NCBI RefSeq assembly: GCF_035938995.1
Contig: NZ_DASZGI010000112.1
Coordinates: 1-23,992, forward strand
From: DASZGI01 sp035938995
Lineage (GTDB): Bacteria; Actinomycetota; Actinomycetes; Streptomycetales; Catenulisporaceae
Length of the DNA: 23,992 nt
Direction of reading: 5' to 3'
Both the position numbers and the translations under genes were made by a program. Shown one piece after another: positions 16,830 to 23,852 of the stretch (positions are counted from its first letter, which is position 1; every line of letters starts with the position of its first letter). The notes beneath the pieces are model-generated. The model saw only the letters and a program-made list of their open reading frames with translations. It ran no database searches and was not told the DNA's origin.

Positions 16830-18119
16830 CTACTCCAGGTGTAGGAACGCGGTGAGAGCGGCGGCCAGGCGCCAGGGATCGTCGGCGCCGCAGAGCTCGC
16901 GGGCCGAGTGCATCGAGAGCGCCGGGACGCCGATGTCGAAGGCTGCGATGCCGAGGCGGGAGGCGGCCAGGGGGCCGATCGTGGTGCCGCATGGCTGGTC
17001 GTTGCGGGAGACGAAGGTCTGCCACGGGACGCCGGCCGCCTCGCAGGCCCGTGCCCACACCGCGCGGGTCGCGCCGTCCGTGGCATAGCGCTGATTCAGG
17101 TTCACCTTCAGCACCGGGCCGCCGTTCGCCCGCGGCCGGTGGCCCGCGTCGTGCCGCTCCGGGTAGTTCGGGTGCACTGCGTGGGCTAGGTCTGAGGACG
17201 CCATCACCGAGCCGGCGTAGGCGCGCGCGCGGGCGTCCACTCCGCCGCCGCGCGTCTCGACCAGCCGCTCCAGGACGGTTTCCAGGAACGGCCCCAGCGC
17301 GCCGGTCGTGGACACCGACCCGGCCTCCTCGTGGTCCATCGCGGCCAGGACCGGGATCGGACCGTCGTCCAGCCCTTCCTCGACCGCCGTGACCATGGCC
17401 ACGACGCCGGCGTGCACGGACATCAGGTTGTCCAGCCGCGAGGCGGTGATCATGTCGGCGTCCCGGCCGACGTATGCCGGCGCGGCCACGTCGTGCAGCA
17501 TGAGGTCCCAGCCGAGCACCGCGGCGGGCCGCAGCCCGTACTCCGCCGCCACGAACTCGATCAGCTCGCCTCGAACCGGCTCGCCCAGGCCCCAGACCGG
17601 GGTCAGGTGGACCTGCGGATTCAGCTTCAGCCCCTCGCCGTTCACGCCGCGGTCCAAGTGCACCGCGAGCTGGGGCACCCGCAGCAGCGGCCGGTCGATG
17701 TTGACCAGCAGTTCGTCGCCGTTGCGCAGGCTCAGCCGCCCGGCCAGCCCCAGGTCCCGGTCCAGCCAGGTGTTGTACAGGGTGCCGCCGTAGACCTCGA
17801 CCGCGACCTGCCGCCAGCCCGCCGATCCGGTGTCCGGGATCGGCTTGACGCGTAGGTTCGGCGAATCGGTGTGCGAGCCGATCAGCCGGAACGGCCGGGA
17901 CGCCTCCGCCCCCGGCGGCAGGTACCACGCCACCATGGCCCCGCCGCGGATCACATACTGCCCGCCCGCCTGAGCGTCCCAGGCCGCCGTCTCGGACAAT
18001 CGCCGGAAGCCGGCCTTGTCCAGCAGTTCCGCCGCCTGCGCCACCGCGTGGTACGGGGTGGGTGAGGCGGCCAAGTATGTTAAGAGGCTGTCGGTATACG
18101 CGCGGTCGAACGTGGCCAT
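16830..18119 (-). CDS. apeB: M18 family aminopeptidase (aspartyl aminopeptidase-like), 429 aa
   Basis: This cytoplasmic, two-zinc metalloaminopeptidase removes N-terminal residues, often acidic ones, from peptides. Family motifs: SPTPYHAV near the N-terminus, metal ligand H83 in IGSHTDSPNLRVKP, SRLDN (bridging Asp), DHEEAGS (catalytic and metal Glu), the ASSDLAHAVHPNY block, and the C-terminal SMHSARE with a His ligand. The length is typical of M18 enzymes. The ATG at 18119 has no Shine-Dalgarno; TAAGCT on the minus strand ends 6 nt upstream, suggesting a leaderless mRNA. Codon 13 is TTA (18083-18081), followed by ACA and TTG, so the start of the gene has unusual codons and translation could depend on the rare leucine tRNA. 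It converges with the NHL-repeat gene; 98 bp separate it from the next minus-strand gene upstream. Confidence 0.95.
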   Translation of the reverse strand: MATFDRAYTDSLLTYLAASPTPYHAVAQAAELLDKAGFRRLSETAAWDAQAGGQYVIRGGAMVAWYLPPGAEASRPFRLIGSHTDSPNLRVKPIPDTGSAGWRQVAVEVYGGTLYNTWLDRDLGLAGRLSLRNGDELLVNIDRPLLRVPQLAVHLDRGVNGEGLKLNPQVHLTPVWGLGEPVRGELIEFVAAEYGLRPAAVLGWDLMLHDVAAPAYVGRDADMITASRLDNLMSVHAGVVAMVTAVEEGLDDGPIPVLAAMDHEEAGSVSTTGALGPFLETVLERLVETRGGGVDARARAYAGSVMASSDLAHAVHPNYPERHDAGHRPRANGGPVLKVNLNQRYATDGATRAVWARACEAAGVPWQTFVSRNDQPCGTTIGPLAASRLGIAAFDIGVPALSMHSARELCGADDPWRLAAALTAFLHLE

Positions 18120-18125
18120 GCGCCC

Positions 18126-18131
18126 AGCTTA
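18126..18131 (-). promoter_or_regulatory. Candidate -10 element for apeB (leaderless)
   Basis: TAAGCT on the minus strand ends 6 nt before the apeB ATG, the same spacing as in front of the NHL-repeat gene. The -35 match is poor. Confidence 0.45.
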
Positions 18132-18217
18132 AGGCCCCGTACCGGACGATCGCTAAGCACCCTTGAGCGAGAGTCGACCTGGTGCGGTGCCGGGCGGTGG
18201 GCTGCCGCAGTCAGCGC

Positions 18218-20092
18218 TCAATCGCGTGGGAGTCGGAACGGGGCGGGCAGCAGCAGTTCGACGTTCCGGTCGGCGAGGGCGCCCCGGCGGCCGTCCACGC
18301 CGGGCACCGGACGCGCCCGGCTCTGCCAGTCGTTGAGGCCCAGTTCCCGGGAGAGCGCCGCGAGCGCCTCGGGACTGTTCGCCCCGTGCACGGCCCCCTC
18401 CGCCCCGATGTCGGCGTGGTCGATGATCGTGCCGAACACCGACAGCGTCCCGTCACAGTTGTCGACCAGCTCCACGAGACGCGCCTGCTGCGGCCAGTCC
18501 ACGTGCGAAGCCGTGTTCAGCTCCCAGAAACCACCGGGCACCGGCGACTCGGGGTGGCGGCTGTGCGGCATCACCTTGTTGATGTGCGTGTGGCCGTTGA
18601 CCCAGAGCACGACGTTGGGGAACCGGAGCAGCAGGTCCGTGACGGTCCCGCCGAGCACCCGGTGCTCGCCCGGCTCGCTCAGCCAGTTGTCCATGGTTTC
18701 CGCGGTGTGGTGGCTGAAGATCACCACGTAGCGGTCCACCCCGGCGCCCTGCACGAGCTCGCCGGTCTCCGACAGGTACCGCGTCGCGACGGCGATCAGC
18801 TCGCTCTCGAGCCACAGGAACTGCTTCTCGTCCAGCGAGCCGTTCGGGCCGCCGTACGGGTTGACCGTGTCCAGCACCAAGCAGCGCACCGGTCCGACGT
18901 CGAAGCCGTAGTACGCGGTCTGCTCGGTCAGGTTCTCCGGGGTGAAGCCGTGCCCGGCCGGGACGCCCTGGGTGGTGAAGTGCTCGCCGACCCAGTCCAT
19001 CCGGTGCAGCATGCGCCGCCCCGGATCCGGGGTCACCGTCCGGAAGTCGCCGCCGAGCAGGATCTCCGCCGCGTGCGGGGAGGCACGCAGCAGGTCCACC
19101 GCCAGGTGCACCAGATCGGTGTCGGTGGGCAGCTCGACCGCCTTATGATCGCCGGCTGCGTACTCTTCGCTGCCCTCGACGTGCGGAATGTTGCCCTGAA
19201 TCATCGCGTCGTGGTTGCCCCACGCCGAGTACCACGGCAACGGTCTGCCTTCGGCCATGCGCAGACCCGGGCTCTCGAAGGGCGCCCGCGCGGCGTCGAG
19301 AAGCCCCGGGACCACCGGAAATCCGTACAGCGCGCGTGGCGTGTCGTCCTGCGCGCCGGGGGGCGTCCCCTCCGGGTGCCAGTAGCGGACGTCGTACTTC
19401 ACCCAGTCGGCCACGCCCTCGTACTTGTCCAGGTCGCCGGAGTCGGGTGTCAGCCGACCCCCGTCGAGCACGTCGACCAGCCAGCGGACCTCGTTGTGCT
19501 GGGTGTTGTCCGCGCTGTCGCCGGTCGCGACGGCGAAGGCCAGCGGCGCGCCGAAGGCCGGTCCGTGCCCGATCCGGTTGATCCGCCGCACCATCGCGCC
19601 GGCCACCTGCACGGTGAGCATCTCCTGCGGGCGATACGACCCGGTGATGTTCGCCAGCCCGGTGAAGCGCGACCCGGGGTCGTTGTACCGGTCGAGGAAC
19701 TCGACCCGCGCCGGGGACTGGTCGTCGACCAGGTGGATGTCGGTGAGGTGCGCGAAGGCCATGATCGGGGTGCGCACGGCGGCGCTGGCGATGGCCCCGG
19801 CGACGACGGCCTCCGCGAGCAGCGGCTCTCCGGGCTTTCCGGCGGCGGCCGCCATCGTCGGGGGGCGCGTCGCCAGTTCCTCGCGGATCAGGTGCGGCTC
19901 GCCCGGCCCGGCCACGATCGGCCGGTAACCGCCGCTTCCGGCGGGGCCGGCCACCAGCGTGCGCTCCAGCGTCGTGCCCGCGGGCGCCACCGGCGCGAAG
20001 CCGGTTTCGGCGCGCGTCACCGCGACGACCGCGACCGAGGGCTTCTTGCCCAGCCGCGTGAGCATCCTGACGAACCCGAGAAAGAGTCGCAT
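18218..20092 (-). CDS. Large metallophosphoesterase (TIGR03767/PPA1498-like), 624 aa
   Basis: The calcineurin-like phosphoesterase core is visible: DIH (118-120) in AFAHLTDIHLVD, ATGDSADN, WYSAWGNHDAM, IFSHHTAETM and WVNGHTHINKV. Long insertions between the motifs and the overall length fit the actinobacterial family TIGR03767, whose substrate is unknown. A weakly hydrophobic N-terminus (MRLFLGFVRM) is followed by basic residues; I see no clear cleavable signal, so location is uncertain. The frame is open to 20215, but that stretch contains a 19-bp tandem repeat and looks non-coding. Two adjacent starts are possible, ATG at 20092 or GTG at 20095; TATCGT (20108-20103) ends 7 nt before the GTG, so a leaderless GTG start is plausible. 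It lies downstream of the acyl-CoA dehydrogenase gene on the same strand but with a gap over 350 bp. Confidence 0.87.
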   Translation of the reverse strand: MRLFLGFVRMLTRLGKKPSVAVVAVTRAETGFAPVAPAGTTLERTLVAGPAGSGGYRPIVAGPGEPHLIREELATRPPTMAAAAGKPGEPLLAEAVVAGAIASAAVRTPIMAFAHLTDIHLVDDQSPARVEFLDRYNDPGSRFTGLANITGSYRPQEMLTVQVAGAMVRRINRIGHGPAFGAPLAFAVATGDSADNTQHNEVRWLVDVLDGGRLTPDSGDLDKYEGVADWVKYDVRYWHPEGTPPGAQDDTPRALYGFPVVPGLLDAARAPFESPGLRMAEGRPLPWYSAWGNHDAMIQGNIPHVEGSEEYAAGDHKAVELPTDTDLVHLAVDLLRASPHAAEILLGGDFRTVTPDPGRRMLHRMDWVGEHFTTQGVPAGHGFTPENLTEQTAYYGFDVGPVRCLVLDTVNPYGGPNGSLDEKQFLWLESELIAVATRYLSETGELVQGAGVDRYVVIFSHHTAETMDNWLSEPGEHRVLGGTVTDLLLRFPNVVLWVNGHTHINKVMPHSRHPESPVPGGFWELNTASHVDWPQQARLVELVDNCDGTLSVFGTIIDHADIGAEGAVHGANSPEALAALSRELGLNDWQSRARPVPGVDGRRGALADRNVELLLPAPFRLPRD

Positions 20093-20102
20093 CACGGCAG
20101 GC

Positions 20103-20108
20103 ACGATA
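20103..20108 (-). promoter_or_regulatory. Candidate -10 element for the large metallophosphoesterase
   Basis: TATCGT on the minus strand ends 7 nt before a GTG that is immediately followed by the ATG at 20092. It fits a leaderless promoter. Confidence 0.4.
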
Positions 20109-20140
20109 CGCGGCTGCGCGGCGGCATGCGTGCGAAAGCG

Positions 20141-20178
20141 CGCCAAAGCGAACCGGGCCCGCCAAAGCGAACCAGGCC
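20141..20178. repeat. 19-bp tandem repeat upstream of the large metallophosphoesterase
   Basis: The unit CGCCAAAGCGAACCRGGCC occurs at 20141-20159 and 20160-20178, differing at one base. A related word, GCGAAAGCG, precedes them at 20132-20140. The array lies just upstream of the proposed -10 element for the minus-strand gene, where a regulator could bind. Confidence 0.65.
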
Positions 20179-20422
20179 CCTGAAGGAGCTCATCCCTTCG
20201 GGGCCCGGCCCGCACAGCCCGATCACCGATCCGCTGTCCGCGAACTCGACCGGGCGCTCATGGGCGCTCCTCCACGGTAACTCCGCGGACGCGTCAATGC
20301 TGCGCACGCATACGCCCGTCAAACGACCGGACCGCCGTGCGGCCGGATCGTGACTCGGCGCGGTGCGGCGCGGGCACTCTCGCGGGAGCCCTAGAGCGCG
20401 CTCGAGGCCTCGGTCGAGTTCG

Positions 20423-20440
20423 CGGCGCTCAACTGCGCCG
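20423..20440 (-). terminator. Possible terminator after the acyl-CoA dehydrogenase gene
   Basis: CGGCGC-TCAACT-GCGCCG is a 6-bp stem with a 6-nt loop, 35 bp beyond the stop of the minus-strand acyl-CoA dehydrogenase gene. Other short hairpins are nearby. No T-tract. Confidence 0.3.
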
Positions 20441-20474
20441 TTCCGCGGCGGGGCTTAGACAGGAGGGCGCCAGA

Positions 20475-22298
20475 TCAGAATGCCTCTTCCGGCACGTCCA
20501 GCAGCGCCAGGTCGGTGGCCTCAACGATCGCCCGCTGCGCGGCGAGCAGCGGCAGCACATTCTTGACGAACCAGCTCGCCGCGGCGATCTTGCCGGTGTA
20601 GAACGCCTTGTCCTTGGCCGACGCGGTGGCGGACTTCTCCAGCGCGACCGCGGCCTGGCGCAGCAGCAGCCAGCCGATCACGAGCTCGCCCGCGGCGAGC
20701 AGCATCCGGGTGGTGTTCTGGCCGGCCACGTGGATCTGCCGGGGGTCCTCCATCGCCTTGGCGGCTTGGCCGAACAGCGCGTTGGCGATGCCCTCGGCGT
20801 CGACCGCGGCCGCAGCCAGACACCGCCGCTCGGCCCTCAGCGCGTCCCCGCCGGGCTTCGCCTCGAGGAAGGCGACGATCTCGTCCTTGATGTGGGACAG
20901 CGCCTGCCCCTGATCCTTGACGATCTTGCGGAAGAAGAAGTCGAGGCCCTGGATCGCCGTGGTGCCCTCGTACAGGGTGTCGATCTTGGCGTCCCGGATG
21001 TACTGCTCGATCGGGTAGTCCTGCAGGTAGCCGGAGCCGCCGAAGATCTGCAGCGACTGCGCCAGCTGCTCGTAGGACTTCTCCGAGCCGTAGCCCTTCA
21101 CGATCGGCAGCAGGAAGTCGTTGATCCGCTCGGCCAGCTCGTCCCGGCCGCCCTCCTGCCGGGCCGAGTGCACCCGGTCCTGCCAGCTCGCCGCGTAGAA
21201 CACCAGGGCGCGCATGCCCTCGGCGTAGGCCTTCTGCTGCATCAGCAGCCGACGCACGTCCGCGTGGTGGGTGATGGTGACGCGCGGCGCGGCCTTGTTC
21301 GTCGACTCCGGCAGGTCGGCGCCCTGCACCCGGGTCTTGGCGTACTCCAGCGCGTTGAGGTAGCCGGTGGACAGCGTGGCGATCGCCTTGGTGCCGACCA
21401 TCATGCGCGCCATCTCGATGATCTCGAACATCTGCGCGATGCCGTTGTGCACCTCGCCGACCAGCCAGCCCTTGGCCGGGCGGTCCGCGCCGAAGGTGAC
21501 TTCGCAGGTGGTCGAGACCTTCAGGCCCATCTTGTGCTCGATGTTGGTGACGTAAGCGCCGTTGCGCTCGCCCAGCTCGCCGGTGTCCCAGTCGAAGTGG
21601 AACTTCGGCACGATGAACAGCGACAGGCCCTTCGTGCCGGGGCCGTGGCCCTCCGGCCGGGCCAGCACGAGGTGGACGATGTTGTCCGACAGGTCGTGCT
21701 CGCCGCTGGTGATGAAGCGCTTGACGCCCTCGATGTGCCAGGAGCCGTCGGGCTGGGGGATCGCCTTCGTGCGGCCCGCGCCGACGTCCGAGCCGGCGTC
21801 CGGCTCGGTCAGCACCATGGTCGAGCCCCACAGGTTCTCCGTCATCCGCTGGGCGACCTTGCGCTGCTCCTCGGTGCCCAGCTCCCAGATGATCCGGGCG
21901 AAGTCGGGGCCGGCCGAGTACATCCAGATCGCCGGGTTCGCGCCGAGGACCAACTCGCCGATCGCCCAGCGCAGCGAGGGCGGGCAGGGGGTGCCGCCCA
22001 GGCCCTCGGGCAGGCCGAGCCGCCAGTACTCGGTGTCCATGTAGGCCTTATAGGACCGCTTGAAGGACTCGGGCAGGCTGGCCGAGTGCTCGGACGGCTC
22101 GAAGACGGGAGGGTTCCGGTCCCCGTCGGCGAAGGACTCGGCCAGCTCCGTGGTCGCGAGTTTCTCCATCTCCGTCAGGATCGTACGCGCGGTCTCCTCG
22201 TCCACCTCGGGAAACGCGGTCGAGCCGAAGTGCCCGCCGTCGAACACCTCGAAGAGGTTGAACTCGATGTCACGGAGGTTGGACTTGTAGTGCCCCAT
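20475..22298 (-). CDS. Long-form acyl-CoA dehydrogenase, FadE5-like, 607 aa
   Basis: This FAD-dependent enzyme introduces the trans-2 double bond into acyl-CoA in beta-oxidation, passing electrons to ETF. The N-terminal GHYKSNLRDIEFNLFEVF is typical of the ~610-residue FadE5 type. The FAD/substrate block is MVLTEPDAGSDVGAGRTKA (161-179); VKRFITSGEHDL and LPIVKGYGSEKSYE follow; the catalytic base is E444 in LYEGTTAIQGLDFFFRK. A C-terminal acyl-CoA-dehydrogenase-like extension (about 470-600) completes the long form. Mycobacterial FadE5 has broad chain-length specificity, so the same is likely here (by homology from memory). The ATG at 22298 has AGGA about 9 nt upstream. Two CTAC-N6-GTAR sites lie in the upstream region and may bind a repressor. 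Confidence 0.95.
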   Translation of the reverse strand: MGHYKSNLRDIEFNLFEVFDGGHFGSTAFPEVDEETARTILTEMEKLATTELAESFADGDRNPPVFEPSEHSASLPESFKRSYKAYMDTEYWRLGLPEGLGGTPCPPSLRWAIGELVLGANPAIWMYSAGPDFARIIWELGTEEQRKVAQRMTENLWGSTMVLTEPDAGSDVGAGRTKAIPQPDGSWHIEGVKRFITSGEHDLSDNIVHLVLARPEGHGPGTKGLSLFIVPKFHFDWDTGELGERNGAYVTNIEHKMGLKVSTTCEVTFGADRPAKGWLVGEVHNGIAQMFEIIEMARMMVGTKAIATLSTGYLNALEYAKTRVQGADLPESTNKAAPRVTITHHADVRRLLMQQKAYAEGMRALVFYAASWQDRVHSARQEGGRDELAERINDFLLPIVKGYGSEKSYEQLAQSLQIFGGSGYLQDYPIEQYIRDAKIDTLYEGTTAIQGLDFFFRKIVKDQGQALSHIKDEIVAFLEAKPGGDALRAERRCLAAAAVDAEGIANALFGQAAKAMEDPRQIHVAGQNTTRMLLAAGELVIGWLLLRQAAVALEKSATASAKDKAFYTGKIAAASWFVKNVLPLLAAQRAIVEATDLALLDVPEEAF

Positions 22299-22321
22299 GG
22301 CGTGGTCCTTTGCGTCCTCGG

Positions 22322-22372
22322 CTACCTGCGAGTAGAACTAGTCGGTAACTTCATGATGCTACTCATGGGTAA
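22322..22372. promoter_or_regulatory. Paired CTAC-N6-GTAR operator-like sites upstream of the acyl-CoA dehydrogenase gene
   Basis: CTAC-CTGCGA-GTAG (22322-22335) and CTAC-TCATGG-GTAA (22359-22372) share half-sites and spacing and lie 37 bp apart, 24-74 bp upstream of the minus-strand start. The second is the core of a 16-bp imperfect palindrome (22358-22373). GGTAACTT also occurs twice in this stretch. TetR- or GntR-type regulation of the fatty-acid gene is a reasonable guess. Confidence 0.45.
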
Positions 22373-22540
22373 CTTCCCGCAAGCAGCAGTGTCGTCCCGG
22401 CCGGCCGCGGACAGGCTGGGGCCGGGCGGCCGCGAGCGCCTTTCCGCCACCCGAGGCCTTAGCCGCTAGGGCGTCCACCACTGTCCCGGTTGTCCGCAGT
22501 GCGGTACCTCACCGCCTAAGTTCTTCCGATTAGCCCTAAG

Positions 22541-22981
22541 GTGTCCAAGCCCGCTTGTGGCCCGCTACGCTCGTGGATTGTGTATGGCTATAACGGCGAA
22601 GATCCCACGGGCGGCCAAGTCCTCCAGCCCTCGCTGACGGACGCCGTGCGCGCCTTCACCTCCGGTGCCATCGGCCCCGAGGATTTCCACGCCGTTTTCA
22701 CCACCTGCAAGGTCTTCTGCCCGCGCGGCGACCGGCCCGGCTTCCTGGCCCTGCACGACACGCCCCAGCCGGTGATCCCGATGTTCTCCTCGCTGGTCGA
22801 GCTGCGCCGCTACTCGGGCGAGCAGTCCCGCTATTTCACCGTCACCGGCGCCGAGGTGCTGGACCTGCTTCCGACCGGATACGGCATCGTGCTCGACATC
22901 GAAGGCGAGCACCGGGTGGTCTTCGACGCCCAAGCCATCGAGCAGATGATCGACTACACGATGAAGCGGATGTACGGCTAG
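22541..22981 (+). CDS. SseB-family protein, up to 146 aa
   Basis: The sequence resembles the SseB N-terminal domain family: an acidic and hydrophobic block (GAIGPEDFHAVFTTCKVFCP), PVIPMFSSLVELRRYSGEQSRYFTVTGAEVLDLLPTGYGIVLDIEG and a final amphipathic helix. In many actinobacteria such small proteins occur in pairs near type VII secretion or other loci; their role is unclear. The start is uncertain. The GTG at 22541 is the longest, but codons 1-13 (TGT, CTA, ATT) do not look like this genome's coding DNA. An in-frame GTG at 22580 is preceded 8 nt upstream by TACGCT (22566-22571), a possible leaderless -10 element, which would give a 133-residue protein. It is followed 68 bp later by the AMP-binding-like gene on the same strand. 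Confidence 0.72.
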   Translation: MSKPACGPLRSWIVYGYNGEDPTGGQVLQPSLTDAVRAFTSGAIGPEDFHAVFTTCKVFCPRGDRPGFLALHDTPQPVIPMFSSLVELRRYSGEQSRYFTVTGAEVLDLLPTGYGIVLDIEGEHRVVFDAQAIEQMIDYTMKRMYG

Positions 22982-23049
22982 TCATCGCCGCACGTGCAGG
23001 CGTACGGTGCAGTCAGTCCGTCAACTGACGCGCACTCAGGGGGAGATCC

Positions 23050-23778
23050 ATGCCGGACCGGTCCGCGCTTGACGAGCCGTTTCTCATCAACGAACTGATC
23101 AAACGGCGGCTGGGCAGCAGCCCGCACGCCACCGCCGTGGAATGCGGCACCCACCAGCTGACCTGGCGCCGGCTCGACGCCCGCATCCGCCACCTGGCCT
23201 GCGGCCTTCGCGCGTCGCGGATGCAGCCGGGGGAGCGCTTCGCTGTCCTCGCCCATAACCACCCGGCCTGCCTCGAGGCCATGTTCGCCGCCGCGCTCAC
23301 CGGGACCACCGCGGTCATCCTGGACTGGCGGCTGCCCGAGGACGACATCGTGCAGATTCTGCAGCGCGAACAGGTCCGGCTGCTGTTCGTCGGCGGCGAG
23401 TTCGCCGACCTGCTCGAGCGGGTCCGGCCGCAGCTCGACGACCTCGACACGGTGGTCATGGTCGGCCGGCCGAGCAACGACCCGCACGGCACCGACGACT
23501 ACGAGCTCTGGCTGGAGCTGCACGAGACCGGCGAGGGCATGTACGAGGCGGCGAAGTACCGGCCGAGCGTCGATGACGCGGTGCTCCAAGCGCACCCGGA
23601 GGAGGGACGCGCGCACGTCGCCTTCAGCCACCGAGCGCTGCACCGCGAGGTCGCGGCCGTAACGCCTGAGCCGGGCGACCCGCACATCGTAACGTCGCCG
23701 CTTTACCTCCTCGAGGGCGTCCGCGAAGCGCTGCACGGTATCCGCCATGGCTCGCGCACCGTACTGCTCCGTCCGTAA
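23050..23778 (+). CDS. Short AMP-binding-like protein lacking the ATP loop (probable pseudoenzyme), 242 aa
   Basis: Residues 10-240 match the first subdomain of the ANL superfamily (acyl-CoA synthetases, adenylation domains): ATAVECGTHQLTWRRLDARIRHLACGLR, GERFAVLAHNHPACLEAMFAAALTGTTAVILDWRLPEDDI, and a late SHRALHREVAAV...SPLYLLEGVREALHGI...TVLLRP. In active enzymes the Ser/Thr/Gly-rich loop (YTSGTTGxPKG) lies where this protein has AHPEEGRAHV (181-190), so ATP binding is probably lost. The protein stops just after this region, whereas a full enzyme runs ~500 residues. The frame is intact, codons are well adapted and GGGGGAGA lies 6 nt before the ATG, so it is likely translated rather than a decayed fragment. 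A structural, sensor or partner role is possible; function unknown. Confidence 0.75.
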   Translation: MPDRSALDEPFLINELIKRRLGSSPHATAVECGTHQLTWRRLDARIRHLACGLRASRMQPGERFAVLAHNHPACLEAMFAAALTGTTAVILDWRLPEDDIVQILQREQVRLLFVGGEFADLLERVRPQLDDLDTVVMVGRPSNDPHGTDDYELWLELHETGEGMYEAAKYRPSVDDAVLQAHPEEGRAHVAFSHRALHREVAAVTPEPGDPHIVTSPLYLLEGVREALHGIRHGSRTVLLRP

Positions 23779-23839
23779 CTGATAGGCCGTCCGACACGCG
23801 GCTTATGCCGGGATTCCGCTGATCCTATGATCGGCGACC

Positions 23840-23845
23840 TATGTT
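23840..23845 (+). promoter_or_regulatory. Candidate -10 element for the last gene
   Basis: TATGTT ends 7 nt before the GTG at 23853 and is the best -10 match in the gap after the AMP-binding-like gene. It suggests a separate, leaderless transcript. Confidence 0.4.
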
Positions 23846-23852
23846 GTAACGC

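Noticed and set aside
18182..20353. 723-codon plus-strand open frame
   Set aside because: It is antisense to the large metallophosphoesterase, whose motifs are unmistakable on the minus strand.
20216..20474. Possible tRNA or small RNA gene in the gap
   Set aside because: No GTTCRA-type T-arm or cloverleaf could be found by eye on either strand, only short GC-rich hairpins.
20337..22469. 710-codon plus-strand open frame
   Set aside because: It is antisense to the FadE5-like acyl-CoA dehydrogenase; the product is Leu/Arg/Val-rich shadow sequence.
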